Shown: positions 1 through 12,395, counted from the stretch's first letter. The stretch: 64,000 nt of DNA from Elmis aenea (GCA_947652605.1 CANTFG010000099.1:288164-352163); one strand, 5' to 3'. The notes: generated by a model not told the origin, from the letters alone. Translations and numbers: made by a program.

Positions 1-342
1 CCTCTTTACATGAATACAATTGTTTTGCATATGTCTTTCAATGAGCTGGTTTTAATTTTTAATAATTTCCTAAAAATACCGTGCTTTAGTTATTACATAT
101 GTTCCTTGAGCGACTATTTCTAAACAATTTTAATTATTGATTTGTATATGACAGGAACAGTATATCCATCGCCTTTTTACATGAATACAATTGTTTTGCA
201 TATGTCTTTCAATGAGCTGGTTTTAATTTTTAATAATTTCCTAAAAATACCGTGCTTTAGTTAATACATATGTTCCTTGAGCGACTATTTCGAAACAATT
301 TTAATTATTGATTTGTATATCACAGGAACAGTTTATTTATCG

Positions 343-513
343 CCTCTTTACATGAATACAATTGTTTTGCATATGTCTTTCAATGAGCTGGTTTTAATTT
401 TTAATAATTTCCTAAAAATACCGTGCTTTAGTTAATACATATGTTCCTTGAGCGACTATTTCGAAACAATTTTAATTATTGATTTGTATATCACAGGAAC
501 AGTTTATCCATCG
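343..513 (+). repeat. Representative 171-bp monomer
   Basis: This unit is close to consensus. Landmarks by position in the unit are: palindrome acaattgt at 16-23; first CATATG at 28-33; an A/T-only run at 50-68; ataccgtgc at 77-85; second CATATG at 96-101, inside palindrome acatatgt; and ttgagcgac at 106-114. The recurrent variable sites are near 12-17 (tgaatac, ggaatac, taaatac, tgaataa), 43-45 (gag, aag, cag), 51-52 (tt, at, ca), 61-65, 86-88, 109-110 (ag, tg, gg), 120-126 (ctaaac, cgaaac, ctgaac, ctaaaa), 130-132, 147-150, 154-156 (gga, gaa) and 164-167 (tcca, tcta, ttta, tcga). Combinations of these alleles define the families described below. Confidence 0.95.
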
Positions 514-753
514 CCTCTTTACATGAATACAATTGTTTTGCATATGTCTTTCAATGAGCTGGTTTTAATTTTTAATAATTTCCTAAAAATACCGTGCATT
601 AGTTAATACATATGTTCCTTGTGCGACTATTTCGAAACAATTTCAATTATTGATTTGTATATCACAGGAACAGTTTATCTATCGCCTCTTTACATGAATA
701 CAATTGTTTTGCATATGTCTTTCAATGAGCTGGTTTTAATTTTTAATAATTTC

Positions 754-756
754 CTT
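754..756 (+). repeat. 1-bp insertion in a monomer
   Basis: The text reads ttccttaaaaatacc where other units read ttcctaaaaatacc. The next unit starts at 857 rather than 856, confirming one extra base. I did not see this variant in any other unit, so it is private to this one or a sequencing error. Confidence 0.85.
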
Positions 757-1364
757 AAAAATACCGTGCATTAGTTAATACATATGTTCCTTGAGCGACT
801 ATTTCGAAACAATTTTAATTTATGATTTGTATATCACAGGAACAGTTTATCCATCGCCTCTTTACATGAATACAATTGTTTTGCATATGTCTTTCAATGA
901 GCTGGTTTTAATTTTTAATAATTTCCTAAAAATACCGTGCTTTAGTTAATACATATGTTCCTTGAGCGACTATTTCTAAACAATTTTAATTATTGATTTG
1001 TATATGACAGGAACAGTATATCCATCGCCTCTTTACATGAATACAATTGTTTTGCATATGTCTTTCAATGAGCTGGTTTTAATTTTTAATAATTTCCTAA
1101 AAATACCGTGCTTTAGTTAATACATATGTTCCTTGAGCGACTATTTCGAAACAATTTTAATTATTGATTTGTATATCACAGGAACAGTTTATTTATCGCC
1201 TCTTTACATGAATACAATTGTTTTGCATATGTCTTTCAATCAGCTGGTTTTAATTTTTAATAATTTCCTAAAAATACCGTGCTTTAGTTAATACATATGT
1301 TCCTTGAGCGACTATTTCTAAACAATTTTAATTATTGATTTGTATATGACAGGAACAGTTTATC

Positions 1365-2964
1365 GATCGCCTCTTTACATGAATACAATTGTTTTGCATA
1401 TGTCTTTCAATAAGCTGGTTTTAATTTTTAATAATTTCCTAAAAATACCGTGCTTTAGTTAATACATATGTTCCTTGAACGACTATTTCTAAACAATTTT
1501 AATTATTGATTTGTATATCACAGGAACAGTTTATCCATCGCCTCTTTACATGAATAAAATTGTTTTGCATATGTCTTTCAATGAGCTGGTATTAATTTTT
1601 AATAATTTCCTAAAAATACCGTGCTTTAGTTATTACATATGTTCCTTGAGCGACTATTTCGAAACAATTTTAATTATTGATTTGTATATCACAGGAACAG
1701 TTTATCCATCGCCTCTTTACATGAATACAATTGTTTTGCATATGTCTTTCAATGAGCTGGTATTAATTTTTAATAATTTCCTAAAAATACCGTGCTTTAG
1801 TTAATACATATGTTCCTTGAGCGACTATTTCTGAACAATTTCAATTATTGATTTGTATATCACAGGAACAGTTTATCTATCGCCTCTTTACATGAATACA
1901 ATTGTTTTGCATATGTCTTTCAATGAGCTGGTTTTAATTTTTAATAATTTCCTAAAAATACCGTGCTTTAGTTAATACATATGTTCCTTGAGCGACAATT
2001 TCGAAACAATTTTAATTATTGATTTGTATATCACAGGAACAGTTTATTCATCGCCTCTTTACATGAATACAATTGTTTTGCATATGTCTTTCAATAAGCT
2101 GGTATTAATTTTTAATAATTTCCTAAAAATACCGTGCTTTAGTTAATACATATGTTCCTTGAGCGACTATTTCTGAACAATTTAAATTATTGATTTGTAT
2201 ATGACAGGAACAGTTTATCCATCGCATATGTTCCTTGAGCGACTATTTCTAAACAATTTAAATTATTGATTTGTATATGACAGGAACAGTTTATCCATTG
2301 CCTCTTTACATGAATACAATTGTTTTGCATATGTCTTTCAATGAGCTGGTTTTAATTTTTAATAATTTCCTAAAAATACCGTGCTTTAGTTAATACATAT
2401 GTTCCTTGAGCGACTATTTCTAAACAATTTTAATTATTGATTTGTATATCACAGAAACAGTTTACCCATCGCCTCTTTACAGGAATACAATTGTTTTGCA
2501 TATGTCTTTCAATGAGCTGGTTTTAATTTTTAATAATTTCCTAAAAATACCGTGCTTTAGTTAATACATATGTTCCTTGAGCGACTATTTCTGAACAATT
2601 TTAATTATTGATTTGTATATCACAGAAACAGTTTATCCATCGCCTCTTTACAGGAATACAATTGTTTTGCATATGTCTTTCAATGAGCTGGTTTTAATTT
2701 TTAATAATTTCCAAAAAATACCGTGCTTTAGTTAATACATATGTTCCTTGAGCGACTATTTCTAAACAATTTTAATTATTGATTTGTATATCACAGAAAC
2801 AGTTTATCCATCGCCTCTTTACAGGAATACAATTGTTTTGCATATGTCTTTCAATGAGCTGGTTTTAATTTTTAATAATTTCCTAAAAATACCGTGCTTT
2901 AGTTAATACATATGTTCCTTGAGCGACTATTTCTAAACAATTTTAATTATTGATTTGTATATCA
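1365..2964 (+). repeat. 1,615-bp tandem duplication, left copy
   Basis: The period is 1,615 bp, that is nine full units plus one 76-bp unit. Shared private alleles occur at offset 1,615: aataagctg at 1409 and 3024, ttgaacgac at about 1474 and 3089, the agttattac variant in both, and the 76-bp unit at 2225 and 3840. The left limit is set by tatcgatcg at 1361 against tatccatcg at 2976. The right limit is set where tcacagaaac here differs from tgacaggaac in the right copy. I saw one difference between copies, near 2712 (ttccaaaa against ttcctaaa). Confidence 0.85.
2225..2300 (+). repeat. 76-bp deleted monomer 1
   Basis: The end of the previous unit (ccatcg) joins directly to catatgttcc, so 95 bp are missing from a 171-bp unit. 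The unit ends in ccattg rather than ccatcg and carries ttaaattattg. The junction, the ending and the flanking alleles are the same in all eight copies, so the deletion arose once and was copied. Confidence 0.95.
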
Positions 2965-2979
2965 CAGAAACAGTTTATC

Positions 2980-4579
2980 CATCGCCTCTTTACATGAATA
3001 CAATTGTTTTGCATATGTCTTTCAATAAGCTGGTTTTAATTTTTAATAATTTCCTAAAAATACCGTGCTTTAGTTAATACATATGTTCCTTGAACGACTA
3101 TTTCTAAACAATTTTAATTATTGATTTGTATATCACAGGAACAGTTTATCCATCGCCTCTTTACATGAATAAAATTGTTTTGCATATGTCTTTCAATGAG
3201 CTGGTATTAATTTTTAATAATTTCCTAAAAATACCGTGCTTTAGTTATTACATATGTTCCTTGAGCGACTATTTCGAAACAATTTTAATTATTGATTTGT
3301 ATATCACAGGAACAGTTTATCCATCGCCTCTTTACATGAATACAATTGTTTTGCATATGTCTTTCAATGAGCTGGTATTAATTTTTAATAATTTCCTAAA
3401 AATACCGTGCTTTAGTTAATACATATGTTCCTTGAGCGACTATTTCTGAACAATTTCAATTATTGATTTGTATATCACAGGAACAGTTTATCTATCGCCT
3501 CTTTACATGAATACAATTGTTTTGCATATGTCTTTCAATGAGCTGGTTTTAATTTTTAATAATTTCCTAAAAATACCGTGCTTTAGTTAATACATATGTT
3601 CCTTGAGCGACAATTTCGAAACAATTTTAATTATTGATTTGTATATCACAGGAACAGTTTATTCATCGCCTCTTTACATGAATACAATTGTTTTGCATAT
3701 GTCTTTCAATAAGCTGGTATTAATTTTTAATAATTTCCTAAAAATACCGTGCTTTAGTTAATACATATGTTCCTTGAGCGACTATTTCTGAACAATTTAA
3801 ATTATTGATTTGTATATGACAGGAACAGTTTATCCATCGCATATGTTCCTTGAGCGACTATTTCTAAACAATTTAAATTATTGATTTGTATATGACAGGA
3901 ACAGTTTATCCATTGCCTCTTTACATGAATACAATTGTTTTGCATATGTCTTTCAATGAGCTGGTTTTAATTTTTAATAATTTCCTAAAAATACCGTGCT
4001 TTAGTTAATACATATGTTCCTTGAGCGACTATTTCTAAACAATTTTAATTATTGATTTGTATATCACAGAAACAGTTTATCCATCGCCTCTTTACAGGAA
4101 TACAATTGTTTTGCATATGTCTTTCAATGAGCTGGTTTTAATTTTTAATAATTTCCTAAAAATACCGTGCTTTAGTTAATACATATGTTCCTTGAGCGAC
4201 TATTTCTGAACAATTTTAATTATTGATTTGTATATCACAGAAACAGTTTATCCATCGCCTCTTTACAGGAATACAATTGTTTTGCATATGTCTTTCAATG
4301 AGCTGGTTTTAATTTTTAATAATTTCCTAAAAATACCGTGCTTTAGTTAATACATATGTTCCTTGAGCGACTATTTCTAAACAATTTTAATTATTGATTT
4401 GTATATCACAGAAACAGTTTATCCATCGCCTCTTTACAGGAATACAATTGTTTTGCATATGTCTTTCAATGAGCTGGTTTTAATTTTTAATAATTTCCTA
4501 AAAATACCGTGCTTTAGTTAATACATATGTTCCTTGAGCGACTATTTCTAAACAATTTTAATTATTGATTTGTATATGA
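2980..4579 (+). repeat. 1,615-bp tandem duplication, right copy
   Basis: This is the partner of 1,365-2,964 with the same unit order, including one 76-bp unit at 3840-3915 and four consecutive units with the agaaacag allele. Near-identity over 1.6 kb suggests a recent unequal exchange. Where one unit carries agttattac instead of agttaatac, a frame of 97 codons opens in each copy (1511-1804 and 3126-3419). The two translations are identical because the DNA is duplicated. Confidence 0.85.
3840..3915 (+). repeat. 76-bp deleted monomer 2
   Basis: It has the same junction tcg/catatgttcc and the same ccattg ending as copy 1, 1,615 bp downstream of it. It is the short unit of the right copy of the 1,615-bp duplication. 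Confidence 0.95.
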
Positions 4580-6822
4580 CAGGAACAGTTTATCCATCGC
4601 CTCTTTATATGAATACAATTGTTTTGCATATGTCTTTCAATGAGCTGGTTTTAATTTTTAATAATTTCCTAAAAATACCGTGCTTTAGTTAATACATATG
4701 TTCCTTGAGCGACTATTTCTAAACAATTTTAATTATTGATTTGTATATCACAGAAACAGTTTATCCATCGCCTCTTTACAGGAATACAATTGTTTTGCAT
4801 ATGTCTTTCAATGAGCTGGTTTTAATTTTTAATAATTTCCTAAAAATACCGTGCTTTAGTTAATACATATGTTCCTTGAGCGACTATTTCTGAACAATTT
4901 TAATTATTGATTTGTATGTCACAGAAACAGTTTATCCATCGCCTCTTTACAGGAATACAATTGTTTTGCATATGTCTTTCAATGAGCTGGTTTTAATTTT
5001 TAATAATTTCCTAAAAATACCGTGCTTTAGTTAATACATATGTTCCTTGAGCGACTATTTCTTAACAATTTTAATTATTGATTTGTATATCACAGAAACA
5101 GTTTATCCATCGCCTCTTTACATGAACACAATTGTTTTGCATATGTCTTTCAATGAGCTGGTTTTAATTTTTAATAATTTCCTAAAAATACCGTGCTTTA
5201 GTTAATACATATGTTCCTTGTGCGACTATTTCGAAACAATTTCAATTATTAATTTGTATATGACAGGAACAGTTTATCCATCGCCTCTTTACATGAATAC
5301 AATTGTTTTGCATATGTCTTTCAATGAGCTGGTTTTAATTTTTAATAATTTCCTAAAAATACCGTGCTTTAGTTAATACATATGTTCCTTGAGCGACTAT
5401 TTCGAAACAATTTTAATTATTGATTTGTATATCACAGGAACAGTTTATTTATCGCCTCTTTACATGAATACAATTGTTTTGCATATGTCTTTCAATGAGC
5501 TGGTTTTAATTTTTAATAATTTCCTAAAAATACCGTGCTTTAGTTAATACATATGTTCCTTGAGCGACTATTTCTAAACAATTTTAATTATTGATTTGTA
5601 TATGACAGGAACAGTATATCCATCGCCTCTTTACATGAATACAATTGTTTTGCATATGTCTTTCAATGAGCTGGTTTTAATTTTTAATAATTTCCTAAAA
5701 ATACCGTGCTTTAGTTAATACATATGTTCCTTGAGCGACTATTTCGAAACAATTTTAATTATTGATTTGTATATCACAGGAACAGTTTATTTATCGCCTC
5801 TTTACATGAATACAATTGTTTTGCTTATGTCTTTCAATCAGCTGGTTTTAATTTTTAATAATTTCCTAAAAATACCGTGCTTTAGTTAATACATATGTTC
5901 CTTGAGCGACTATTTCTAAACAATTTTAATTATTGATTTGTATATGACAGGAACAGTTTATCGATCGCCTCTTTACATGAATACAATTGTTTTGCATATG
6001 TCTTTCAATAAGCTGGTTTTAATTTTTAATAATTTCCTAAAAATACCGTGCTTTAGTTAATACATATGTTCCTTGAGCGACTATTTCAAAACAATTTTAA
6101 TTATTGATTTGTATATCACAGGAACAGTTTATCCATCGCCTCTTTACATGAATAAAATTGTTTTGCATATGTCTTTCAATGAGCTGGTATTAATTTTTAA
6201 TAATTTCCTAAAAATACCGTGCTTTAGTTAATACATATGTTCCTTGAGCGACTATTTCGAAACAATTTTAATTATTGATTTGTATATCACAGGAACAGTT
6301 TATCCATCGCCTCTTTACATGAATACAATTGTTTTGCATATGTCTTTCAATGAGCTGGTATTAATTTTTAATAATTTCCTAAAAATACCGTGCTTTAGTT
6401 AATACATATGTTCCTTGAGCGACTATTTCTGAACAATTTCAATTATTGATTTGTATATCACAGGAACAGTTTTTCTATCGCCTCTTTACATGAATACAAT
6501 TGTTTTGCATATGTCTTTCAATGAGCTGGTTTTAATTTTTAATAATTTCCTAAAAATACCGTGCTTTAGTTAATACATATGTTCCTTGAGCGACAATTTC
6601 GAAACAATTTTAATTATTGATTTGTATATCACAGGAACAGTTTATCCATCGCCTCTTTACATGAATACAATTGTTTTGCATATGTCTTTCAATAAGCTGG
6701 TATTAATTTTTAATAATTTGCTAAAAATACCGTGCTTTAGTTAATACATATGTTCCTTGAGCGACTATTTCTGAACAATTTAAATTATTGATTTGTATAT
6801 GACAGGAACAGTTTATCCATCG

Positions 6823-6898
6823 CATATGTTCCTTGAGCGACTATTTCTAAACAATTTAAATTATTGATTTGTATATGACAGGAACAGTTTATCCATTG
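6823..6898 (+). repeat. 76-bp deleted monomer 3
   Basis: The junction matches the other copies. It lies 2,983 bp after copy 2 (17 full units plus 76 bp). It is the only short unit within HOR copy 2, whereas copies 1 and 3 have two each. Confidence 0.95.
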
Positions 6899-8750
6899 CC
6901 TCTTTACATGAATACAATTGTTTTGCATATGTCTTTCAATGAGCTGGTTTTAATTTTTAATAATTTCCTAAAAATACCGTGCTTTAGTTAATACATATGT
7001 TCCTTGAGCGACTATTTCTAAACAATTTTAATTATTGATTTGTATATCACAGAAACAGTTTATCCATCGCCTCTTTACAGGAATACAATTGTTTTGCATA
7101 TGTCTTTCAATGAGCTGGTTTTAATTTTTAATAATTTCCTAAAAATACCGTGCTTTAGTTAATACATATGTTCCTTGAGCGACTATTTCTGAACAATTTT
7201 AATTATTGATTTGTATATCACAGAAACAGTTTATCCATCGCCTCTTTACAGGAATACAATTGTTTTGCATATGTCTTTCAATGAGCTGGTTTTAATTTTT
7301 AATAATTTCCTAAAAATACCGTGCTTTAGTTAATACATATGTTCCTTGAGCGACTATTTCTAAACAATTTTAATTATTGATTTGTATATCACAGAAACAG
7401 TTTATCCATCGCCTCTTTACAGGAATACAATTGTTTTGCATATGTCTTTCAATGAGCTGGTTTTAATTTTTAATAATTTCCTAAAAATACCGTGCTTTAG
7501 TTAATACATATGTTCCTTGAGCGACTATTTCTAAACAATTTTAATTATTGATTTGTATATGACAGGAACAGTTTATCCATCGCCTCTTTACATGAATACA
7601 ATTGTTTTGCATATGTCTTTCAATGAGCTGGTTTTAATTTTTAATAATTTCCTAAAAATACCGTGCTTTAGTTAATACATATGTTCCTTGAGCGACTATT
7701 TCTAAACAATTTTAATTATTGATTTGTATATCACAGAAACAGTTTATCCATCGCCTCTTTACAGGAATACAATTGTTTTGCATATGTCTTTCAATGAGCT
7801 GGTTTTAATTTTTAATAATTTCCTAAAAATACCGTGCTTTAGTTAATACATATGTTCCTTGAGCGACTATTTCTGAACAATTTTAATTATTGATTTGTAT
7901 GTCACAGAAACAGTTTATCCATCGCCTCTTTACAGGAATACAATTGTTTTGCATATGTCTTTCAATGAGCTGGTTTTAATTTTTAATAATTTCCTAAAAA
8001 TACCGTGCTTTAGTTAATACATATGTTCCTTGAGCGACTATTTCTGAACAATTTTAATTATTGATTTGTATATCACAGAAACAGTTTATCCATCGCCTCT
8101 TTACATGAATACAATTGTTTTGCATATGTCTTTCAATGAGCTGGTTTTAATTTTTAATAATTTCCTAAAAATACCGTGCTTTAGTTAATACATATGTTCC
8201 TTGAGCGACTATTTCTGAACAATTTTAATTATTGATTTGTATGTCACAGAAACAGTTTATCCATCGCCTTTTTACATGAATACAATTGTTTTGCGTATGT
8301 CTTTCAATGAGCTGGTATTAATTTTTAATAATTTCCTAAAAATACCGTGCTTTAGTTAATACATATGTTCCTTGAGCGACTATTTCTAAACAATTTTAAT
8401 TATTGATTTGTATATCACAGGAACAGTTTATCCATCGCCTCTTTACAGGAATACAATTGTTTTGCATATGTCTTTCAATGAGCTGGTTTTAATTTTTAAT
8501 AATTTCCTAAAAATACCGTGCTTTAGTTAATACATATGTTCCTTGAGCGACTATTTCTAAACAATTTTAATTATTGATTTGTATATCACAGGAACAGTTT
8601 ATCCATCGCCTCTTTACAGGAATACAATTGTTTTGCATATGTCTTTCAATGAGCTGGTTTTAATTTTTAATAATTTCCTAAAAATACCGTGCATTAGTTA
8701 ATACATATGTTCTTTGAGCGACTATTTCTGAACAATTTTAATTATTGATT

Positions 8751-8760
8751 TGTATGTATA
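8751..8760 (+). repeat. 4-bp duplication variant (tgtatgtata), copy 1
   Basis: The unit reads tgtatgtatatcac instead of tgtatatcac, a 4-bp tgta duplication. The same variant, with gttctttgag just upstream and gtgcgac with ttcaatt just downstream, occurs at 51877 and 53756. The shared combination indicates common descent over 43 kb. Confidence 0.9.
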
Positions 8761-11004
8761 TCACAGGAACAGTTTATCCATCGCCTCTTTACATGAATAC
8801 AATTGTTTTGCATATGTCTTTCAATGAGCTGGTTTTAATTTTTAATAATTTCCTAAAAATACCGTGCTTTAGTTAATACATATGTTCCTTGTGCGACTAT
8901 TTCGAAACAATTTCAATTATTGATTTGTATATGACAGGAACAGTTTATCCATCGCCTCTTTACATGAATACAATTGTTTTGCATATGTCTTTCAATGAGC
9001 TGGTTTTAATTTTTAATAATTTCCTAAAAATACCGTGCTTTAGTTAATACATATGTTCCTTGAGCGACTATTTCTAAACAATTTTAATTATTGATTTGTT
9101 TATGACAGGAACAGTATATCCATCGCCTCTTTACATGAATACAATTGTTTTGCATATGTCTTTCAATGAGCTGGTTTTAATTTTTAATAATTTCCTAAAA
9201 ATACCGTGCTTTAGTTATTACATATGTTCCTTGAGCGACTATTTCTAAACAATTTTAATTATTGATTTGTATATGACAGGAACAGTATATCCATCGCCTC
9301 TTTACATGAATACAATTGTTTTGCATATGTCTTTCAATGAGCTGGTTTTAATTTTTAATAATTTCCTAAAAATACCGTGCTTTAGTTAATACATATGTTC
9401 CTTGAGCGACTATTTCGAAACAATTTTAATTATTGATTTGTATATCACAGGAACAGTTTATTTATCGCCTCTTTACATGAATACAATTGTTTTGCATATG
9501 TCTTTCAATGAGCTGGTTTTAATTTTTAATGATTTCCTAAAAATACCGTGCTTTAGTTAATACATATGTTCCTTGAGCGACTATTTCGAAACAATTTTAA
9601 TTATTGATTTGTATATCACAGGAACAGTTTATCCATCGCCTCTTTACATGAATACAATTGTTTTGCATATGTCTTTCAATGAGCTGGTTTTAATTTTTAA
9701 TAATTTCCTAAAAATACCGTGCATTAGTTAATACATATGTTCCTTGTGCGACTATTTCGAAACAATTTCAATTATTGATTTGTATATCACAGGAACAGTT
9801 TATCTATCGCCTCTTTACATGAATACAATTGTTTTGCATATGTCTTTCAATGAGCTGGTTTTAATTTTTAATAATTTCCTAAAAATACCGTGCATTAGTT
9901 AATACATATGTTCCTTGAGCGTCTATTTCGAAACAATTTTAATTATTGATTTGTATATCACAGGAACAGTTTATCCATCGCCTCTTTACATGAATACAAT
10001 TGTTTTGCATATGTCTTTCAATGAGCTGGTTTTAATTTTTAATAATTTCCTAAAAATACCGTGCTTTAGTTAATACATATGTTCCTTGAGCGACTATTTC
10101 TAAACAATTTTAATTATTGATTTGTATATGACAGGAACAGTATATCCATCGCCTCTTTACATGAATACAATTGTTTTGCATATGTCTTTCAATGAGCTGG
10201 TTTTAATTTAAAATAATTTCCTAAAAATACCGTGCTTTAGTTAATACATATGTTCCTTGAGCGACTATTTCGAAACAATTTTAATTATTGATTTGTATAT
10301 CACAGGAACAGTTTATTTATCGCCTCTTTACATGAATACAATTGTTTTGCATATGTCTTTCAATCAGCTGGTTTTAATTTTTAATAATTTCCTAAAAATA
10401 CCGTGCTTTAGTTAATACATATGTTCCTTGAGCGACTATTTCTAAACAATTTTAATTATTGATTTGTATATGACAGGAACAGTTTATCGATCGCCTCTTT
10501 ACATGAATACAATTGTTTTGCATATGTCTTTCAATAAGCTGGTTTTAATTTTTAATAATTTCCTAAAAATACCGTGCTTTAGTTAATACATATGTTCCTT
10601 GAGCGACTATTTCTAAACAATTTTAATTATTGATTTGTATATCACAGGAACAGTTTATCCATCGCCTCTTTACATGAATAAAATTGTTTTGCATATGTCT
10701 TTCAATGAGCTGGTATTAATTTTTAATAATTTCCTAAAAATACCGTGCTTTAGTTAATACATATGTTCCTTGAGCGACTATTTCGAAACAATTTTAATTA
10801 TTGATTTGTATATCACAGGAACAGTTTATCCATCGCCTCTTTACATGAATACAATTGTTTTGCATATGTCTTTCAATGAGCTGGTATTAATTTTTAATAA
10901 TTTCCTAAAAATACCGTGCTTTAGTTAATACATATGTTCCTTGAGCGACTATTTCTGAACAATTTTAATTATTGATTTGTATATCACAGGAACAGTTTAT
11001 CTAT

Positions 11005-12395
11005 CGCCTCTTTACATGAATACAATTGTTTTGCATATGTCTTTCAATGAGCTGGTTTTAATTTTTAATAATTTCCTAAAAATACCGTGCTTTAGTTAAT
11101 ACATATGTTCCTTGAGCGACAATTTCGAAACAATTTTAATTATTGATTTGTATATCACAGGAACAGTTTATCCATCGCCTCTTTACATGAATACAATTGT
11201 TTTGCATATGTCTTTCAATAAGCTGGTATTAATTTTTAATAATTTCCTAAAAATACCGTGCTTTAGTTAATACATATGTTCCTTGAGCGACTATTTCTGA
11301 ACAATTTAAATTATTGATTTGTATATGACAGGAACAGTTTATCCATCGCATATGTTCCTTGAGCGACTATTTCTAAACAATTTAAATTATTGATTTGTAT
11401 ATGACAGGAACAGTTTATCCATTGCCTCTTTACATGAATACAATTGTTTTGCATATGTCTTTCAATGAGCTGGTTTTAATTTTTAATAATTTCCTAAAAA
11501 TACCGTGCTTTAGTTAATACATATGTTCCTTGAGCGACTATTTCTAAACAATTTTAAATATTGATTTGTATATCACAGAAACAGTTTATCCATCGCCTCT
11601 TTACAGGAATACAATTGTTTTGCATATGTCTTTCAATGAGCTGGTTTTAATTTTTAATAATTTCCTAAAAATACCGTGCTTTAGTTAATACATATGTTCC
11701 TTGAGCGACTATTTCTGAACAATTTTAATTATTGATTTGTATATCACAGAAACAGTTTATCCATCGCCTCTTTACAGGAATACAATTGTTTTGCATATGT
11801 CTTTCAATGAGCTGGTTTTAATTTTTAATAATTTCCTAAAAATACCGTGCTTTAGTTAATACATATGTTCCTTGAGCGACTATTTCTAAACAATTTTAAT
11901 TATTGATTTGTATATCACAGAAACAGTTTATCCATCGCCTCTTTACAGGAATACAATTGTTTTGCATATGTCTTTCAATGAGCTGGTTTTAATTTTTAAT
12001 AATTTCCTAAAAATACCGTGCTTTAGTTAATACATATGTTCCTTGAGCGACTATTTCTAAACAATTTTAATTATTGATTTGTATATGACAGGAACAGTTT
12101 ATCCATCGCCTCTTTACATGAATACAATTGTTTTGCATATGTCTTTCAATGAGCTGGTTTTAATTTTTAATAATTTCCTAAAAATACCGTGCTTTAGTTA
12201 ATACATATGTTCCTTGAGCGACTATTTCTAAACAATTTTAATTATTGATTTGTATATCACAGAAACAGTTTATCCATCGCCTCTTTACAGGAATACAATT
12301 GTTTTGCATATGTCTTTCAATGAGCTGGTTTTAATTTTTAATAATTTCCTAAAAATACCGTGCTTTAGTTAATACATATGTTCCTTGAGCGACAA
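11005..12395 (+). repeat. 1,444-bp tandem duplication, left copy
   Basis: The period is 1,444 bp. The cgacaatttcg allele at 11117 recurs at 12561, and the 76-bp unit at 11349 recurs at 12793. The left edge lies where tctatcg differs from tccatcg. The right edge lies where cgacaatatctaaac differs from cgactatttcgaaac. One private substitution (tttaaatattg near 11555) separates the copies. Confidence 0.82.
11349..11424 (+). repeat. 76-bp deleted monomer 4
   Basis: The junction and ccattg ending match the other copies. It lies 4,526 bp after copy 3, a distance that includes 26 full units, 76 bp and the 4-bp insertion at 8751. Confidence 0.95.

Larger units (their letters stand above)
1..1360 (+). 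repeat. Family A monomers, partial HOR copy at left edge
   Basis: Seven full units and a partial eighth precede the first CGATCG marker. Their alleles run in the order tatatcca, tttatcg, tccatcg with gcattag, tctatcg with gtgcgac, gcattag, tatatcca, tttatcg. The same order is seen at about 9,280-10,484, offset 9,124 bp, so this is the tail of a HOR copy that began left of the window. One unit carries a 1-bp insertion near 754. No gene is present. Confidence 0.8.
1361..5958 (+). repeat. Family A higher-order repeat copy 1 (4,598 bp)
   Basis: This copy runs from one CGATCG marker to the next and holds 26 full units plus two 76-bp units (26 x 171 + 2 x 76 = 4,598). It includes the 1,615-bp tandem duplication at about 1,365-4,578. 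After that come units with the cagaaacag and acaggaata alleles, then a return to the tatatcca, tttatcg, tcgatcg order. The length equals that of copy 3 (10,485-15,082). No gene is present. Confidence 0.85.
5959..10484 (+). repeat. Family A higher-order repeat copy 2 (4,526 bp)
   Basis: It runs from the CGATCG marker at 5959 to the next at 10485 and holds 26 full units, one 76-bp unit and one 4-bp insertion (4,446 + 76 + 4). The left part matches copies 1 and 3. The stretch at about 8,100-9,100 carries other alleles (tatgtcacag, acaggaata with gcattag, gttctttgag, tgtatgtata) that otherwise occur near 51.7-54 kb, so a foreign block appears to be inserted into the HOR. No gene is present. Confidence 0.8.

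Noticed and set aside
343..513. CENP-B box in the monomer
   Set aside because: In units with ttcgaaacaatttt the first half of the box pattern (TTCG, four bases, A) is met, but the CGGG half is replaced by A/T bases, and many units have ttctaaac and lack even the first half. I saw no full match on either strand.
1511..1804. Open frame of 97 codons
   Set aside because: It begins at TTG inside a satellite unit and exists only because one unit has agttattac instead of agttaatac and another has cgaaac. The translation is the satellite unit read twice. There is no promoter, no domain and no codon bias, and its copy at 3126 is simply duplicated DNA.
2225..2300. 76-bp unit as a separate short gene such as a tRNA
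   Set aside because: Length is in the tRNA range, but the sequence is the last 76 bases of the satellite unit with no cloverleaf pairing, no GTTC-A box pattern and no CCA context.
3126..3419. Open frame of 97 codons identical to the one at 1511
   Set aside because: It is the same satellite text 1,615 bp further on. Identity reflects the tandem duplication, not selection on a protein.
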